In this document: piece after piece, positions 34,630 to 43,306 of the stretch
Layout: each line of letters starts with the position of its first letter
How positions within the stretch are numbered: position 1 is the first letter of the stretch
Assembly (NCBI GenBank): GCA_016278725.1
Contig: JADQBG010000001.1
Span: 69,414 to 133,413 of the forward strand
Origin: Actinomycetota bacterium
GTDB taxonomy: Bacteria; Actinomycetota; Thermoleophilia; RBG-16-64-13
DNA: 64,000 nt
Direction of reading: 5' to 3'
Translations under genes and position numbers: made by a program
Notes under the pieces: model-generated
What the model was told of the DNA's origin: nothing
What the model saw: only the letters and a program-made list of their open reading frames with translations
The model's database searches: none

Positions 34630-35386
34630 CCGGGAGGACCAGTCCCAGCGCGGAGAGCTCCTCTTCGACCTGAATGCTCCAACGGGCGTTGGCCACGGGG
34701 TTGGCCGGGCTGGGGTGGAGGATGCGCCCGATCCGGACGTCCGTCCCTGCGAGGGCCCGGCGGGCGCGTTCCTCGGCGAACCGGCCGATGCCGATGACCA
34801 GCGGGGCCCCGAGCACCGCCAGGGTCTCCGCGAGGGCGCGGTCACACGAGTCGAAGAGGGCTTCCCGCTCGGCCCGCTTCAGGCGGTCCGGCGTGCGGTT
34901 GCGGCCGCTCTCCTCCAGGAAGATCAGCGGACAGTAGTTTGCGACGAAGAAACGTCCGAAGAAGGCCTCGGCGCTGCCGAAGCGGCTGCGCGCCCAGCCC
35001 CATAACCGGCTCCCGCTCACCTCGCTGCGCGTACACTCGAAGCCCAGGACCGGGCGTTTGGGGTGCTCAATTGCCGGACGCCCGACCTCACCGCGTATCC
35101 CCATCCAACCGCTGACGGCGGAGACGTCGCCGAAGGGTACGCCGGTTTGCGCCATCCCGAAGGGCCCTGGGTTCATGCCCAGGAAAACCGCCTCCTTGGG
35201 GGGGTGTCCAAATCGGGCGAGGTATTGCTGGTAGGGGCCCCGGGCGTACTCCAGCGGGTTGTAGACATGGGTCACCGGTGGGGCGAATCTCAGGGCGCCC
35301 ACTTCCGCCGCCAGCTCGGCGGTTATCTTCGTCAAGTCCTCCAGCCATCGTGGGGCGGGGGTGGCGCGCTCGAACGGGTCCGTCAT
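34601..35386 (-). CDS. SMUG1-like uracil-DNA glycosylase family protein
   Basis: From ATG 35386 the protein has 261 aa. A start at ATG 35419 would add 11 residues but has no ribosome site. [20 protein letters not shown], then [18 protein letters not shown] and [20 protein letters not shown], and later HPSPANP match the SMUG1-type glycosylase family. This family is well known from animals and found patchily in bacteria. It removes uracil and oxidised pyrimidines from DNA. The catalytic Asn (GMNPG) and the C-terminal His (HPSPANP) are present. The last residues overlap the end of the cyclophilin gene on the other strand. Confidence 0.85.
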   Translation of the reverse strand: MTDPFERATPAPRWLEDLTKITAELAAEVGALRFAPPVTHVYNPLEYARGPYQQYLARFGHPPKEAVFLGMNPGPFGMAQTGVPFGDVSAVSGWMGIRGEVGRPAIEHPKRPVLGFECTRSEVSGSRLWGWARSRFGSAEAFFGRFFVANYCPLIFLEESGRNRTPDRLKRAEREALFDSCDRALAETLAVLGAPLVIGIGRFAEERARRALAGTDVRIGRILHPSPANPVANARWSIQVEEELSALGLVLPATPPRSRSG

Positions 35387-35444
35387 CTCTCTAGGACTCT
35401 CTTTTCGGCTCGGGTTCATCCGGCGTCGCTTACCGTTTTTGGAG

Positions 35445-36167
35445 CTACCAGGGAAGCGGAGAGCCGTCGTGGTTGAAGAAGGCTCCGCTGTCTTTCTCGC
35501 TCAGGGCGGACACCAAGCGGATGAGGGCGGCCGCGGACTTCTCCGGCGGCAGGGTGGCGTGGCTTCCGCCCATGTCGGTTTGCACCCAACCGGGGTGAAC
35601 CACGATGGTGACGATGCCCTCCGGGCTTAGTTCGCGGGACAGGATCTTGTTGACCATGTTGAGGGCGGCTTTGCTCGCGGAGTAGCTGTAGTAGCCCGTG
35701 CTCGACTTGTCTTCGATCGACCCCATGCGCGAGGTGATGTTGACCACCCGGGGCGCCTTGGCTCTCGCGAGCAGGCCCCTGTAGGCCTGCACCATGAGCA
35801 GCGGTCCCACCGTGTTCACGGCGAAGACCTGCAACGAGTTCCGCTGCTCGACCCGGCCCAAGGGCTCCGGCGCGGTGCTCGAGTTTCCTCCATGTTCGCC
35901 GGCGATACCCGCGTTGTTGATCAGGAGATCGAGCTTGTCGGTGTGCTTGCGGACCTCGCCGACCGAGTCGCTGATGGACTGAGGGTCGGCGACGTCCAGG
36001 GCAATGGGCATAAGGGAGTCGGGGTGGGCGCGCTTCGATTCCCGTAGCGCTTCGCGCTCGGAACCGCCCCTTGCGGCTGCGAAGACCCGGTCTCCTCTAT
36101 CCAGTAGTTGGCGGACGAGGGCCAAACCCAAGCCTCTCGCCGCTCCGGTCACCAATGCATCTGCCAC
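35445..36167 (-). CDS. Short-chain dehydrogenase/reductase
   Basis: The protein has 240 aa from GTG 36167, which has a GAGGG ribosome site. An upstream start (36224) would add residues unlike the family. The nucleotide-binding motif is VTGAARGLGLALVRQL. LLINNAGIAG, the catalytic Ser in NITSRMGS, and YYSYSASKAALN with the YxxxK dyad are all present. VHPGWVQTDMGG follows. This is the C-factor/csgA-like SDR group. The substrate is unknown. It is divergent from the flavin reductase gene. Confidence 0.88.
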   Translation of the reverse strand: MADALVTGAARGLGLALVRQLLDRGDRVFAAARGGSEREALRESKRAHPDSLMPIALDVADPQSISDSVGEVRKHTDKLDLLINNAGIAGEHGGNSSTAPEPLGRVEQRNSLQVFAVNTVGPLLMVQAYRGLLARAKAPRVVNITSRMGSIEDKSSTGYYSYSASKAALNMVNKILSRELSPEGIVTIVVHPGWVQTDMGGSHATLPPEKSAAALIRLVSALSEKDSGAFFNHDGSPLPW

Positions 36168-36292
36168 CTGAGTTCCCTCTTTTCCGGCCGGCGCTCCGAC
36201 GTCGCTATGGTTTTGGATCCACACGGATTCTTAGTATCCGCCTCCGGTTTGTTGTACCTTCGTGCGACGGATCAGCAACGCGGAGGTTGAAT

Positions 36293-36868
36293 ATGAAGCG
36301 GTCGATCGGCGCCAAGCCCGTGCTCTACCCGACCCCAACCCTGGTGGTGGGCACCTACGACGCGCAGGGGAAAGCGAATGCGATGACCGCTGCCTGGGGC
36401 GGGATCTGCTGCTCCAAGCCTCCGTGCGTGGCCGTCTCGCTGCGGGCCGCCACCTACTCCCATGGGAACATAGTGGCGCGCGGGGCGTTCACCGTCAGCG
36501 TGCCTTCGCGGGACCATGTTCGCGAGGTGGACTACTTCGGTGTGGCTTCGGGCCGCGATCAGGACAAGTTCAGTCAGGCGGGTCTGACCGCGGCCGCCTC
36601 TGAGGTGGTGGACGCCCCTTACGTCTCCGAGTTTCCTCTGATCCTGCAATGTTCCCTGTTGAAGCAGGTGGAGATTGGCCTGCACACCCAGTTCATCGGC
36701 GAGATCGTCGATATCCTCGCAGAAGAGGACTGCCTGGACGAGCGGGGCCGGGTCGACGTGCTCAAACTAAGGCCTTTCGTTTACGCGCCCGAGAACATGA
36801 GCTACTTTGCACTCGGCGAGGATCTCGGCCGAGCGTTCTCCATCGGCAAGGAGTTGCGCGGCGACTGA
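36293..36868 (+). CDS. Flavin reductase-like FMN-binding protein
   Basis: The protein has 191 aa from ATG 36293 (CGGAGG at 36281-36286). It has a split-barrel FMN-binding fold. The N-terminal LYPTPTLVVGTYDAQGKANA, then MTAAWGGICCSKPPCVAVSL and the NIVARGAFTVSVPS segment are typical of flavin-reductase-domain proteins that bind FMN tightly. It has two adjacent Cys residues (ICC) and a nearby PPC. A redox partner for another enzyme is plausible. It is divergent from the SDR gene. Confidence 0.85.
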   Translation: MKRSIGAKPVLYPTPTLVVGTYDAQGKANAMTAAWGGICCSKPPCVAVSLRAATYSHGNIVARGAFTVSVPSRDHVREVDYFGVASGRDQDKFSQAGLTAAASEVVDAPYVSEFPLILQCSLLKQVEIGLHTQFIGEIVDILAEEDCLDERGRVDVLKLRPFVYAPENMSYFALGEDLGRAFSIGKELRGD

Positions 36869-36925
36869 GCGGGACACGCCGAAGGCTGGTGTCCTAACCG
36901 AATCACCGAACCAAGGGGATATACC

Positions 36926-37255
36926 TTGCAAGAGATCGCAGACGCTCTAGGAGTGGGAGTAGGCGCCGCCGTGGTCGTCGGGCTGTTGGTGCTGCTCCAA
37001 CTCGCCATCCAGATCTTCGCTGTGGTGGACGTCATCCGCCGGCCGGTCGTGACGGGAGGGAGCAAGCTGCTCTGGCTGCTCGTCATCCTGCTGGGCGGAG
37101 TACTCGGAACCATCATCTATCTGGCCCTGGGTAGAGGGACGCCCACCGTGACCGAGCAGCCTGAGGCGGCCAGGGAGCGGTCGGCCGCGGCCGGCGACCG
37201 TGCCGAGAGGGCCGCCGACCTGCTCTATGGGCGCCGGGGTCAGGGGGAGGAGTGA
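36926..37255 (+). CDS. Small membrane protein with PLDc_N domain, upstream of ABC exporter
   Basis: The protein has 109 aa with two membrane helices. The pattern LLVLLQLAIQIFAVVDVIRR, then KLLWLLVILLGGVLGTIIYL, is the PLDc_N (phospholipase D nuclease N-terminal) motif. This is only a membrane anchor and carries no HKD catalytic site here. The tail is charged. The start is TTG 36926. It overlaps the ABC ATPase gene by 4 nt and so belongs to the exporter operon. Its role there, perhaps an accessory or immunity-like protein, is unknown. Confidence 0.75.
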   Translation: MQEIADALGVGVGAAVVVGLLVLLQLAIQIFAVVDVIRRPVVTGGSKLLWLLVILLGGVLGTIIYLALGRGTPTVTEQPEAARERSAAAGDRAERAADLLYGRRGQGEE

Positions 37256-38259
37256 GCCCATCTTCCGCGGGCACGCCTCCTGCCATCGAGACTCGGGGGC
37301 TGACGAAGCAATTCGATGAGGTTCGGGCGCTCGACGGAGTAGACATGAGCGTTCCTCGGGGCTCGGTCTACGGGTTTCTCGGACCCAACGGCGCGGGCAA
37401 GACCACCGCTCTACGCATCCTCGCCGGCCTCGCCCGGCCCACGTCGGGCTCGGCCTTCATACTCGGCCGGGACGTGGTGGCCGCCACCAACGAAGTCCGT
37501 TCCCTGCTCGGTTTCCTGCCGGACGTCCCCGGCTTCTATCCCTGGATGACGGCGCCCGAGTTTCTGCGCTTTTCCGGCGAGCTCTTCGGTTTGGGAGGAG
37601 CCGAGCTGGAGGATCGGGTCGGTGCCCTCCTTGGTCTCAGCGGCCTCGAAGGGGTGAACAACAAGATCGGCGGCTACTCCCGAGGTATGAAGCAACGGCT
37701 GGGGATCGCTCAGGCGCTGATCAATGCGCCGGAGCTCTTGATGTTGGACGAACCCACCAGCGCTCTGGATCCCATCGGACGCAAGGAAGTACTCGAGATG
37801 ATCGGGGCTCTGGGCGGCCGGACCACGGTCTTCTTCTCGACCCATATCCTCTCCGACGTGGAGCGGGTTTGCGATCACGTGGCCATCCTGAACAAGGGCC
37901 GCATCGTGACCCAGGCCTCCATCGCCGAGCTCAAGGAAAGCCGGGGTGAGGACCGGGTGGTCCTCGAGGTCGAAGGCCCATCGGGCGACGGCCTATCGGG
38001 CGACGGCCGTGCGGGCGACGGCGCTCAGGTTGATGGCGCACCGCGGTTGGCCGGCCTCCTGAAGGGTTCCTCCTGGCTGCTCAATATCGAGCAGACGGGC
38101 CATGGCCGTCTGCTGCTCGCCGTCGCGGATCTGCCCGCCGCGCAGCGGGCGATTCCTCAGGCCGTGGCCGAGCTGGAACTGGGGCTACGCCGCATGGAGA
38201 TCGAAGAGGCCAGTCTGGAAAACGTCTTTGTCGAACTGGTGGGGGAGTCCGCCGTATGA
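37252..38259 (+). CDS. ABC transporter ATP-binding protein (exporter type)
   Basis: The protein has 335 aa. Walker A is GPNGAGKTTALRILAGL, the signature is YSRGMKQRLGIAQAL, and Walker B is LLMLDEPTSALDP, followed by the H-loop FFSTHILSDVERV. The single-ATPase, CcmA/DrrA-like type pairs with the permease encoded next. A run of GDG repeats around residue 250 (from three tandem copies of a TCGGGCGACGGC-like unit near 37980-38025) lengthens the linker to the C-terminal domain. The start is GTG 37252. It overlaps the permease ATG by 4 nt. Confidence 0.93.
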   Translation: MSPSSAGTPPAIETRGLTKQFDEVRALDGVDMSVPRGSVYGFLGPNGAGKTTALRILAGLARPTSGSAFILGRDVVAATNEVRSLLGFLPDVPGFYPWMTAPEFLRFSGELFGLGGAELEDRVGALLGLSGLEGVNNKIGGYSRGMKQRLGIAQALINAPELLMLDEPTSALDPIGRKEVLEMIGALGGRTTVFFSTHILSDVERVCDHVAILNKGRIVTQASIAELKESRGEDRVVLEVEGPSGDGLSGDGRAGDGAQVDGAPRLAGLLKGSSWLLNIEQTGHGRLLLAVADLPAAQRAIPQAVAELELGLRRMEIEEASLENVFVELVGESAV

Positions 38260-39023
38260 GGGGCTTCAGCGTTTTCTTGAAGAAGGAGCTTCGTGAGGTG
38301 CGCAAAACCTGGCGGCTCTGGGTGCTGCCCGGTATCGCGCTCTTCTTGGGGATAACCTCTCCGGTGCTGGCGAAGCTCACGCCCATGCTGGTGGAGCAGG
38401 CCGGGCAGAGTCAGCCCGGGGTGGTCATCGAATTTCCCGATCCGACCTACGTCGATGCGTACACTCAGTTCGGGTCTCAGCTGAATCAACTCATGATCAT
38501 CGCCGTGATCATCGCCACTGCCGGGTTGATCAGTTCGGAGATCCGGCGGGGGACGGCCATTCTCGTGCTGACCAAGCCGCTGTCCCGGGTGGCATTCTTT
38601 CTGGCCAAGGTCGTCAGTCAGACGTTGGTTCTGCTGGGCGCCACGGTGGTGGGTACGCTGGCCGCCTTTTCTTTGACGGCGATCCTCTTCGGACAGGCAC
38701 CGCTGCTCGACCTGTTGCTGGGTGCGGGGTTCTGGTTTGCCTTTGCCTGGCTGACGTTGGCGATCATGGCGCTGCTCTCGGTTGTCTTCAACTCCCAGGG
38801 CGGCGCGGCGGGCGTGGGCATAGCCCTGCTCTTTGGGGTGATTCTGGTGGTCTCCACCTGGAGCGCGATCGAGGATTACTCACCCGCCGCCCTGACCATG
38901 GCCTCCATGAACGCCTTCCGCGGAGAGGAATATCAGGCGGTCATTCCCTTGCTCAGCACTATCTTGGTGGGCGGCCTGGCCTTAGCGGCGGGAGCCTGGG
39001 CGCTTCAGCGCAAGGAGATTTGA
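38256..39023 (+). CDS. ABC-2 type transporter permease
   Basis: The protein has 255 aa with about six hydrophobic segments. An N-terminal KKELREVRKTWRLWVLPGIA leads into TM1, then a large external loop. After TM2, SSEIRRGTAILVLTKPLSRVAFF is the characteristic ABC-2 permease cytoplasmic loop that contacts the ATPase. It overlaps the ATPase stop. It probably exports a hydrophobic drug or lipid, or serves an envelope function. The substrate is not readable. Confidence 0.88.
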   Translation: MRGFSVFLKKELREVRKTWRLWVLPGIALFLGITSPVLAKLTPMLVEQAGQSQPGVVIEFPDPTYVDAYTQFGSQLNQLMIIAVIIATAGLISSEIRRGTAILVLTKPLSRVAFFLAKVVSQTLVLLGATVVGTLAAFSLTAILFGQAPLLDLLLGAGFWFAFAWLTLAIMALLSVVFNSQGGAAGVGIALLFGVILVVSTWSAIEDYSPAALTMASMNAFRGEEYQAVIPLLSTILVGGLALAAGAWALQRKEI

Positions 39024-39054
39024 GCGCGCCGGGCCCGGCTGCCGGGGGAGCGCC

Positions 39055-40404
39055 TTGAACGGCTACGCCCTCTTCGTGCTGATCGGCACCGTGGGAGTCT
39101 TCTCGTTGGAGCGGGTGGCTGAGTTCCTCAACCTTCGGTCGGTGCCGCCCTCGCCGCCAGACCCGCTGGCCGGAGCCTACCAGCCCGGCGAGTATGCGAG
39201 ACTGCGCCCGTATCTGACCGCGCGCACGCATTTGGCTTGGATCCGCGAAACCGCCGGCCTGGGCGCGCTGCTCGGTTTCTGGTTCCTGGGAGGCTTTGCC
39301 TGGCTGGTTCGGTTGGCGCAGGAATCTCCGGGGGGCACCGTGGGGGAAGGGCTGGTCTTCTTTGCGGTCCTGTTCCTGCTGCGGGCGCTTTTCGGATTGC
39401 CGTTCTCGCTCTACTCCACCTTCGTCATCGAGGAGCGCTTCGGCTTCAACCGGACCACCGCCCGCGTGTTCGTGACGGACCTGCTCAAAGGCCTCGCCCT
39501 GGCGGGGGTGCTCGGCGCTCCCCTGCTCGCGGGATTCCTGGTTCTCTTCAGCCAAGGCGGCGACCGCGCTTGGCTGTGGGCGTGGGCCGTGCTCGCCGTC
39601 TTCCTGGTGCTGCTTCAGTTGGCCGTGCCCCGCTGGATCATGCCGCTCTTCAACCGCTTCACCCCGCTCGGCGAGGGCCCGCTGCGCGAGGCCATCATGG
39701 AATACACGCGCTCGGTAGGATTTGCCGTGCGGGATGTCTTCATCATGGATGCTTCGAAGCGCTCCACCAAAGGAAACGCCTTCTTCACCGGCATCGGCCG
39801 GCAGAGGCGGATCGCCCTATTCGACACCCTGGTCGAGCGGCAGACGCCCGAACAGATTCTGGGCGTGGTGGCGCACGAGGTCGGACACTACAAAGGCCGC
39901 CACGTGTCCCTCGGTCTTGCCCTTACCCTGCTGCACATCGGACTGATGCTGGCCGCCTTCTCCGGGTTTCGCACGCAGGAAGCCCTGTACGAAGCCTTTC
40001 TGGTGGACGCGCCAAAGCTCTACGCGGGGCTGGTCTTCTTTGCGCTCCTGATCGGGCCGGTCGAATTTTTGCTAGGCCTCGGGCTACAGGCCCTGTCCCG
40101 CCGCCACGAATACCAGGCCGACCGGTTCGCCGCGCTCACGACCGGCGCGCCTGCGGCTCTGGGCACCGCTCTGCTTCGGCTCTCCGCCGACAACCTGGCG
40201 CACCCCGACCCGCATCCGTTGTACGTGGCGCTCAACTACTCGCATCCGCCGCTGTTGGAACGCCTGCGCGCCCTCGGGCTTGGCCGCACCGAGACGTCCG
40301 GGGGGCCTCAGCAGCCGCTTTCGTCTTCGGGAGGCTCCGGCCTTGCCGGCACGCCCATTTCGGGCTCGCGCAGTTCCACCGGCCCGGACGATCCCGCTCG
40401 GTAG
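39055..40404 (+). CDS. M48-family membrane metalloprotease (Ste24-like)
   Basis: The protein has 449 aa and is polytopic. The zinc site is VVAHEVGHYKGRH, with the third ligand in RRHEYQADRFAAL. FGFNRTTARVFVTDLLKGLA and KRSTKGNAFFTGIGRQRRIALFDTL are typical of the CAAX-prenyl-protease (Ste24) branch. In bacteria such proteins act in membrane-protein quality control. The start is TTG 39055, 31 nt after the ABC permease. The last 30 or so codons, low-complexity Ser/Gly/Pro, overlap the 3' end of the convergent zwf by 97 nt. Confidence 0.9.
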   Translation: MNGYALFVLIGTVGVFSLERVAEFLNLRSVPPSPPDPLAGAYQPGEYARLRPYLTARTHLAWIRETAGLGALLGFWFLGGFAWLVRLAQESPGGTVGEGLVFFAVLFLLRALFGLPFSLYSTFVIEERFGFNRTTARVFVTDLLKGLALAGVLGAPLLAGFLVLFSQGGDRAWLWAWAVLAVFLVLLQLAVPRWIMPLFNRFTPLGEGPLREAIMEYTRSVGFAVRDVFIMDASKRSTKGNAFFTGIGRQRRIALFDTLVERQTPEQILGVVAHEVGHYKGRHVSLGLALTLLHIGLMLAAFSGFRTQEALYEAFLVDAPKLYAGLVFFALLIGPVEFLLGLGLQALSRRHEYQADRFAALTTGAPAALGTALLRLSADNLAHPDPHPLYVALNYSHPPLLERLRALGLGRTETSGGPQQPLSSSGGSGLAGTPISGSRSSTGPDDPAR

Positions 40405-41735
40405 TCCTCGAGGGGAACCAGGTCCCGCTCCCAAGCGGCAAGCACCGGTTCCACTATGCGCCAGGCCTCTTCGGCTTCGTCATCCCGAATCGAAAGCACG
40501 GGGTCTCCCTCGATCACGTCGAGCAGCAGGCGGCCGTACGCGGGAATCGATTGGGGGGCCAGCACGGTTTGCAGGCGTATGCACTCGAGCGAGAAGGGGT
40601 CGCCGGGGCCGTTGATGTTGACCGTCGCCGCGACGGTGTCCGGGTCCATCCCCAGGACGATGGCGTTTCCCGGCTGGCGTGGGCGCGAGGTCTGGTCGAA
40701 GGCCATATGCGGCACTTTGCGCAGATGCACCACCATCTCCCGGCGGTCGCGCCCCAGCGCCTTTCCCGAGCGCAGGGTGAAGGGCACATCGGCCCAACGC
40801 CAATTGTCGATGGTGAGGGTCACCTGGGCGAAAGTCTCGGTGTTCCGGGTGGGATCCACGCCTTGTTCGTCGGTGTACGAGGGCACCTGCCGTCCACTTA
40901 TCTCTCCCGCGGTATAGCGTCCGCGAACGGTGCCGGCGCTGACCTCCTGCTCGGTCATGGTATGCACCGCCCGCATCAACTCGGCCTTGCGGTCGCGCAG
41001 ATCGCGTTCGTCCATGGTGGCGGGAGGTTCCATGGCCAGGAGGGCGGTCAGTTGCAGGAGGTGGTTCTGGAGCATGTCCCTGGCGGCCCCGGTGGCGTCG
41101 TAGTATCCGGCCCGGCCCTCGAGGGCGATGGTCTCGTCCCACACGATGTCGACCCGCTCCACGTGATTTCGATTCCAAATCGGTTCGAAGATGCGGTTGG
41201 CAAAGCGCAGACCCAGCACATTCTGCACTGTTTGTTTTCCCAGGAAGTGGTCAAGCCGGAAGACCACCGACTCGCGAAAGCTCTGCCGGATCAACCGGTT
41301 CAGCTCCCGGGCCGATTCCAGATCCTCACCAAACGGTTTCTCGACCACTATTCGGCTGCCATCGGCCAGACCCGCGGCCGCCAGGGCTTTGATGGTGGGC
41401 GCGAACACGGCAGGAGGCAGGGCGAGATACGCCACGATGGGTTCATCGGTGGGAAGCAAGGGCCGGAGCGAGTCCGGGTCGGTGATGTCGCCCGATGCGT
41501 AGCTTAGCCGGGAGAGCAGGGCGTCGCGGGACTCCGGGGCCACGTCCGTCGCGTTCTGGGCAAACTTCTCGCGCACGTGCTCCCGGAACTCTTCCTGCGA
41601 CCAGTCCGAGCGGGCGATTCCCTCGATGGATAGATCGGCGGGCAGCCGCCCGCATTCGAGCAGACGAGCAAGGGCGGGGAGCAAGTATCGGGAGGTCAGA
41701 TCTCCCGACGCTCCGAAGATGACGAACTTACGCAC
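40308..41735 (-). CDS. zwf: Glucose-6-phosphate 1-dehydrogenase, second copy
   Basis: The protein has 475 aa from GTG 41735, which has a perfect AGGAGG site 7 nt upstream. Longer readings start before the conserved nucleotide motif [60 protein letters not shown] and PFTLRSGKAL are conserved. It differs substantially from the operon copy (8965-10506) and lacks an opcA neighbour. It may therefore have a different cofactor preference or regulation. It stands alone and converges on the M48 protease gene. Confidence 0.93.
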   Translation of the reverse strand: MRKFVIFGASGDLTSRYLLPALARLLECGRLPADLSIEGIARSDWSQEEFREHVREKFAQNATDVAPESRDALLSRLSYASGDITDPDSLRPLLPTDEPIVAYLALPPAVFAPTIKALAAAGLADGSRIVVEKPFGEDLESARELNRLIRQSFRESVVFRLDHFLGKQTVQNVLGLRFANRIFEPIWNRNHVERVDIVWDETIALEGRAGYYDATGAARDMLQNHLLQLTALLAMEPPATMDERDLRDRKAELMRAVHTMTEQEVSAGTVRGRYTAGEISGRQVPSYTDEQGVDPTRNTETFAQVTLTIDNWRWADVPFTLRSGKALGRDRREMVVHLRKVPHMAFDQTSRPRQPGNAIVLGMDPDTVAATVNINGPGDPFSLECIRLQTVLAPQSIPAYGRLLLDVIEGDPVLSIRDDEAEEAWRIVEPVLAAWERDLVPLEDYRAGSSGPVELREPEMGVPARPEPPEDESGC

Positions 41736-41926
41736 GGTTAGTCCTCCTGCGTAGGGTTTGTCCCGCTGCGGTTCCGGTTGATCATCGTGGGCAAAACCCA
41801 TGTGAATGGTCACATCCACTCATACCCGGACGGGGGAGAGGCAATCGGGAGAGATCCGTCCCAAGCGCTTGGCCAACTGGCGGCGGGGCGCGCGCCTGCG
41901 CCTGCCGGCCGAGGCGCCTTGGCAGC

Positions 41927-41960
41927 GCCGACGGCTTCTCCCTGAGCCGACGGCTTCTCC
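41927..41960 (+). repeat. Two perfect 15-bp direct repeats upstream of the glutamate dehydrogenase gene
   Basis: GCCGACGGCTTCTCC occurs at 41927-41941 and 41946-41960, with a 4-nt spacer. The copies are 75 nt before the gdh start and could be tandem binding sites for a regulator or a local duplication. The rest of the 300-bp gap between zwf and gdh shows no gene. Confidence 0.7.
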
Positions 41961-42034
41961 TGTCCTTCAGGTGATAGGTTATTCCCATCGCCGGAGGGGT
42001 GACCAGGCATGACCAAGAGGACGAGGAGGGCGTG

Positions 42035-43306
42035 ATGGCGGTCGACTACAAACTCTACGATGAGTCTCGGTTGGCCGACGTTGCCCGGCTGAACCTCGAC
42101 CTGGCCGCGGAGCACCTGGATCTCGAGGAGGGGCTGCGCGACATCCTGCGCTCCGGGCAACGCGAGTTCATCGTGCATTTTCCCGTGGAGATGGACGACG
42201 GCCGTCTCAAGATGTTCACCGGCTACCGGGTCCAGCACTCTCTCTACCGGGGCCCGGCCAAAGGCGGCCTGCGCTACTACCCCACCCTGGATCTCGAGGA
42301 CGTGCGCGCCCTGGCGGCGCTCATGACTTGGAAGTGCGCCGTCATGAACCTCCCGTTCGGCGGCGCCAAGGGCGGAGTTCAGTGCGATACCAAGCAACTG
42401 TCCCAAGAGGAATTGGAGCGCCTCACGCGGCGCCTGACCTGGGAGATCGCCCCGATAATCGGTCCGAACGCGGATATTCCCGCCCCCGACCTCTATACCG
42501 ACGCCCAGACGATGGCGTGGATCATGGACACCTACTCGATGTTCAAGGGCTACACCGTACCCGGCGTGGTAACGGGCAAGCCGGTGGAGCTGGGGGGGAG
42601 CCTGGGCCGCGACACCGCAACCGCGCAAGGTTGCGTATACGCGATTCGCGAGGCTATCGAGGTCCTCGGTATGCAGGAGGGCGCCCACACCGTGGCCGTG
42701 CAGGGGTTCGGCAAAGTCGGCTACCACGTGGCCCGGCTGGCGCAGAAGTGTCTGGGGCTAAAGGTCGTCGCCATAAGTGACACCGGAGGCGGTGTCTACA
42801 ACCGGTCGGGACTGGACCTCGAACTGGTCTTGGGTCACAAGTTGGAGACCGGCAGCGTGACGGGTACGCCGGGTACCGACCGGATCACCAACGAGGAGTT
42901 GCTCGAGTTGCCGGTCGAAGTGCTGGTCCCCGCGGCCATCGAGAACCAGATACGGGCGGACAATGCCGAACGCATCAACGCCCGCATCGTGGCCGAAGCG
43001 GCCAACGCTCCCACGACAGCGACCGCCGGCAAGATCCTGGACGAGCGCGACATCTTCGTCATCCCCGACATTCTGGCCAACGGCGGCGGAGTGACCGTCA
43101 GTTACTTCGAGTGGGTGCAGAACACGCAGAAGTTGTTCTGGAGCGAGGATGACATCAACCGTCGACTGGACAGCATCATGACCCGCGCATTCCACGAGGT
43201 CCTGCAGACCGCCCGCCAGAACAAGGCGCGCCTGCGCATCGGGGCATACATCCTGGGCGTGCAGCGGGTGGCGCGGGCCAAGCAACTGCGAGGGATCTTC
43301 CCCTAG
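42035..43306 (+). CDS. Glu/Leu/Phe/Val dehydrogenase (probable glutamate dehydrogenase)
   Basis: The protein has 423 aa from ATG 42035 (GAGGAGGG at 42023-42030). It catalyses reversible oxidative deamination of an amino acid with NAD(P). The glycine-rich substrate loop with catalytic Lys (LPFGGAKGGVQCDTKQL), the GPNADIPAPDLYTDAQTMAW segment and the dinucleotide motif VAVQGFGKVGYHVARLA are all present. ILANGGGVTVSYFEWVQN is typical of glutamate dehydrogenases. It could feed glutamate from the putA pathway into 2-oxoglutarate. The stop overlaps the next gene's GTG by 1 nt. Confidence 0.92.
   Translation: MAVDYKLYDESRLADVARLNLDLAAEHLDLEEGLRDILRSGQREFIVHFPVEMDDGRLKMFTGYRVQHSLYRGPAKGGLRYYPTLDLEDVRALAALMTWKCAVMNLPFGGAKGGVQCDTKQLSQEELERLTRRLTWEIAPIIGPNADIPAPDLYTDAQTMAWIMDTYSMFKGYTVPGVVTGKPVELGGSLGRDTATAQGCVYAIREAIEVLGMQEGAHTVAVQGFGKVGYHVARLAQKCLGLKVVAISDTGGGVYNRSGLDLELVLGHKLETGSVTGTPGTDRITNEELLELPVEVLVPAAIENQIRADNAERINARIVAEAANAPTTATAGKILDERDIFVIPDILANGGGVTVSYFEWVQNTQKLFWSEDDINRRLDSIMTRAFHEVLQTARQNKARLRIGAYILGVQRVARAKQLRGIFP

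Noticed and set aside
36926-37255. Phospholipase D
   Set aside because: Only the PLDc_N membrane anchor is present. There is no HKD motif.
39237-41507. 756-aa plus-strand frame across the M48 protease and second zwf
   Set aside because: It overlaps two well-supported genes in other frames and has Arg/Pro/Ala-rich shadow composition.
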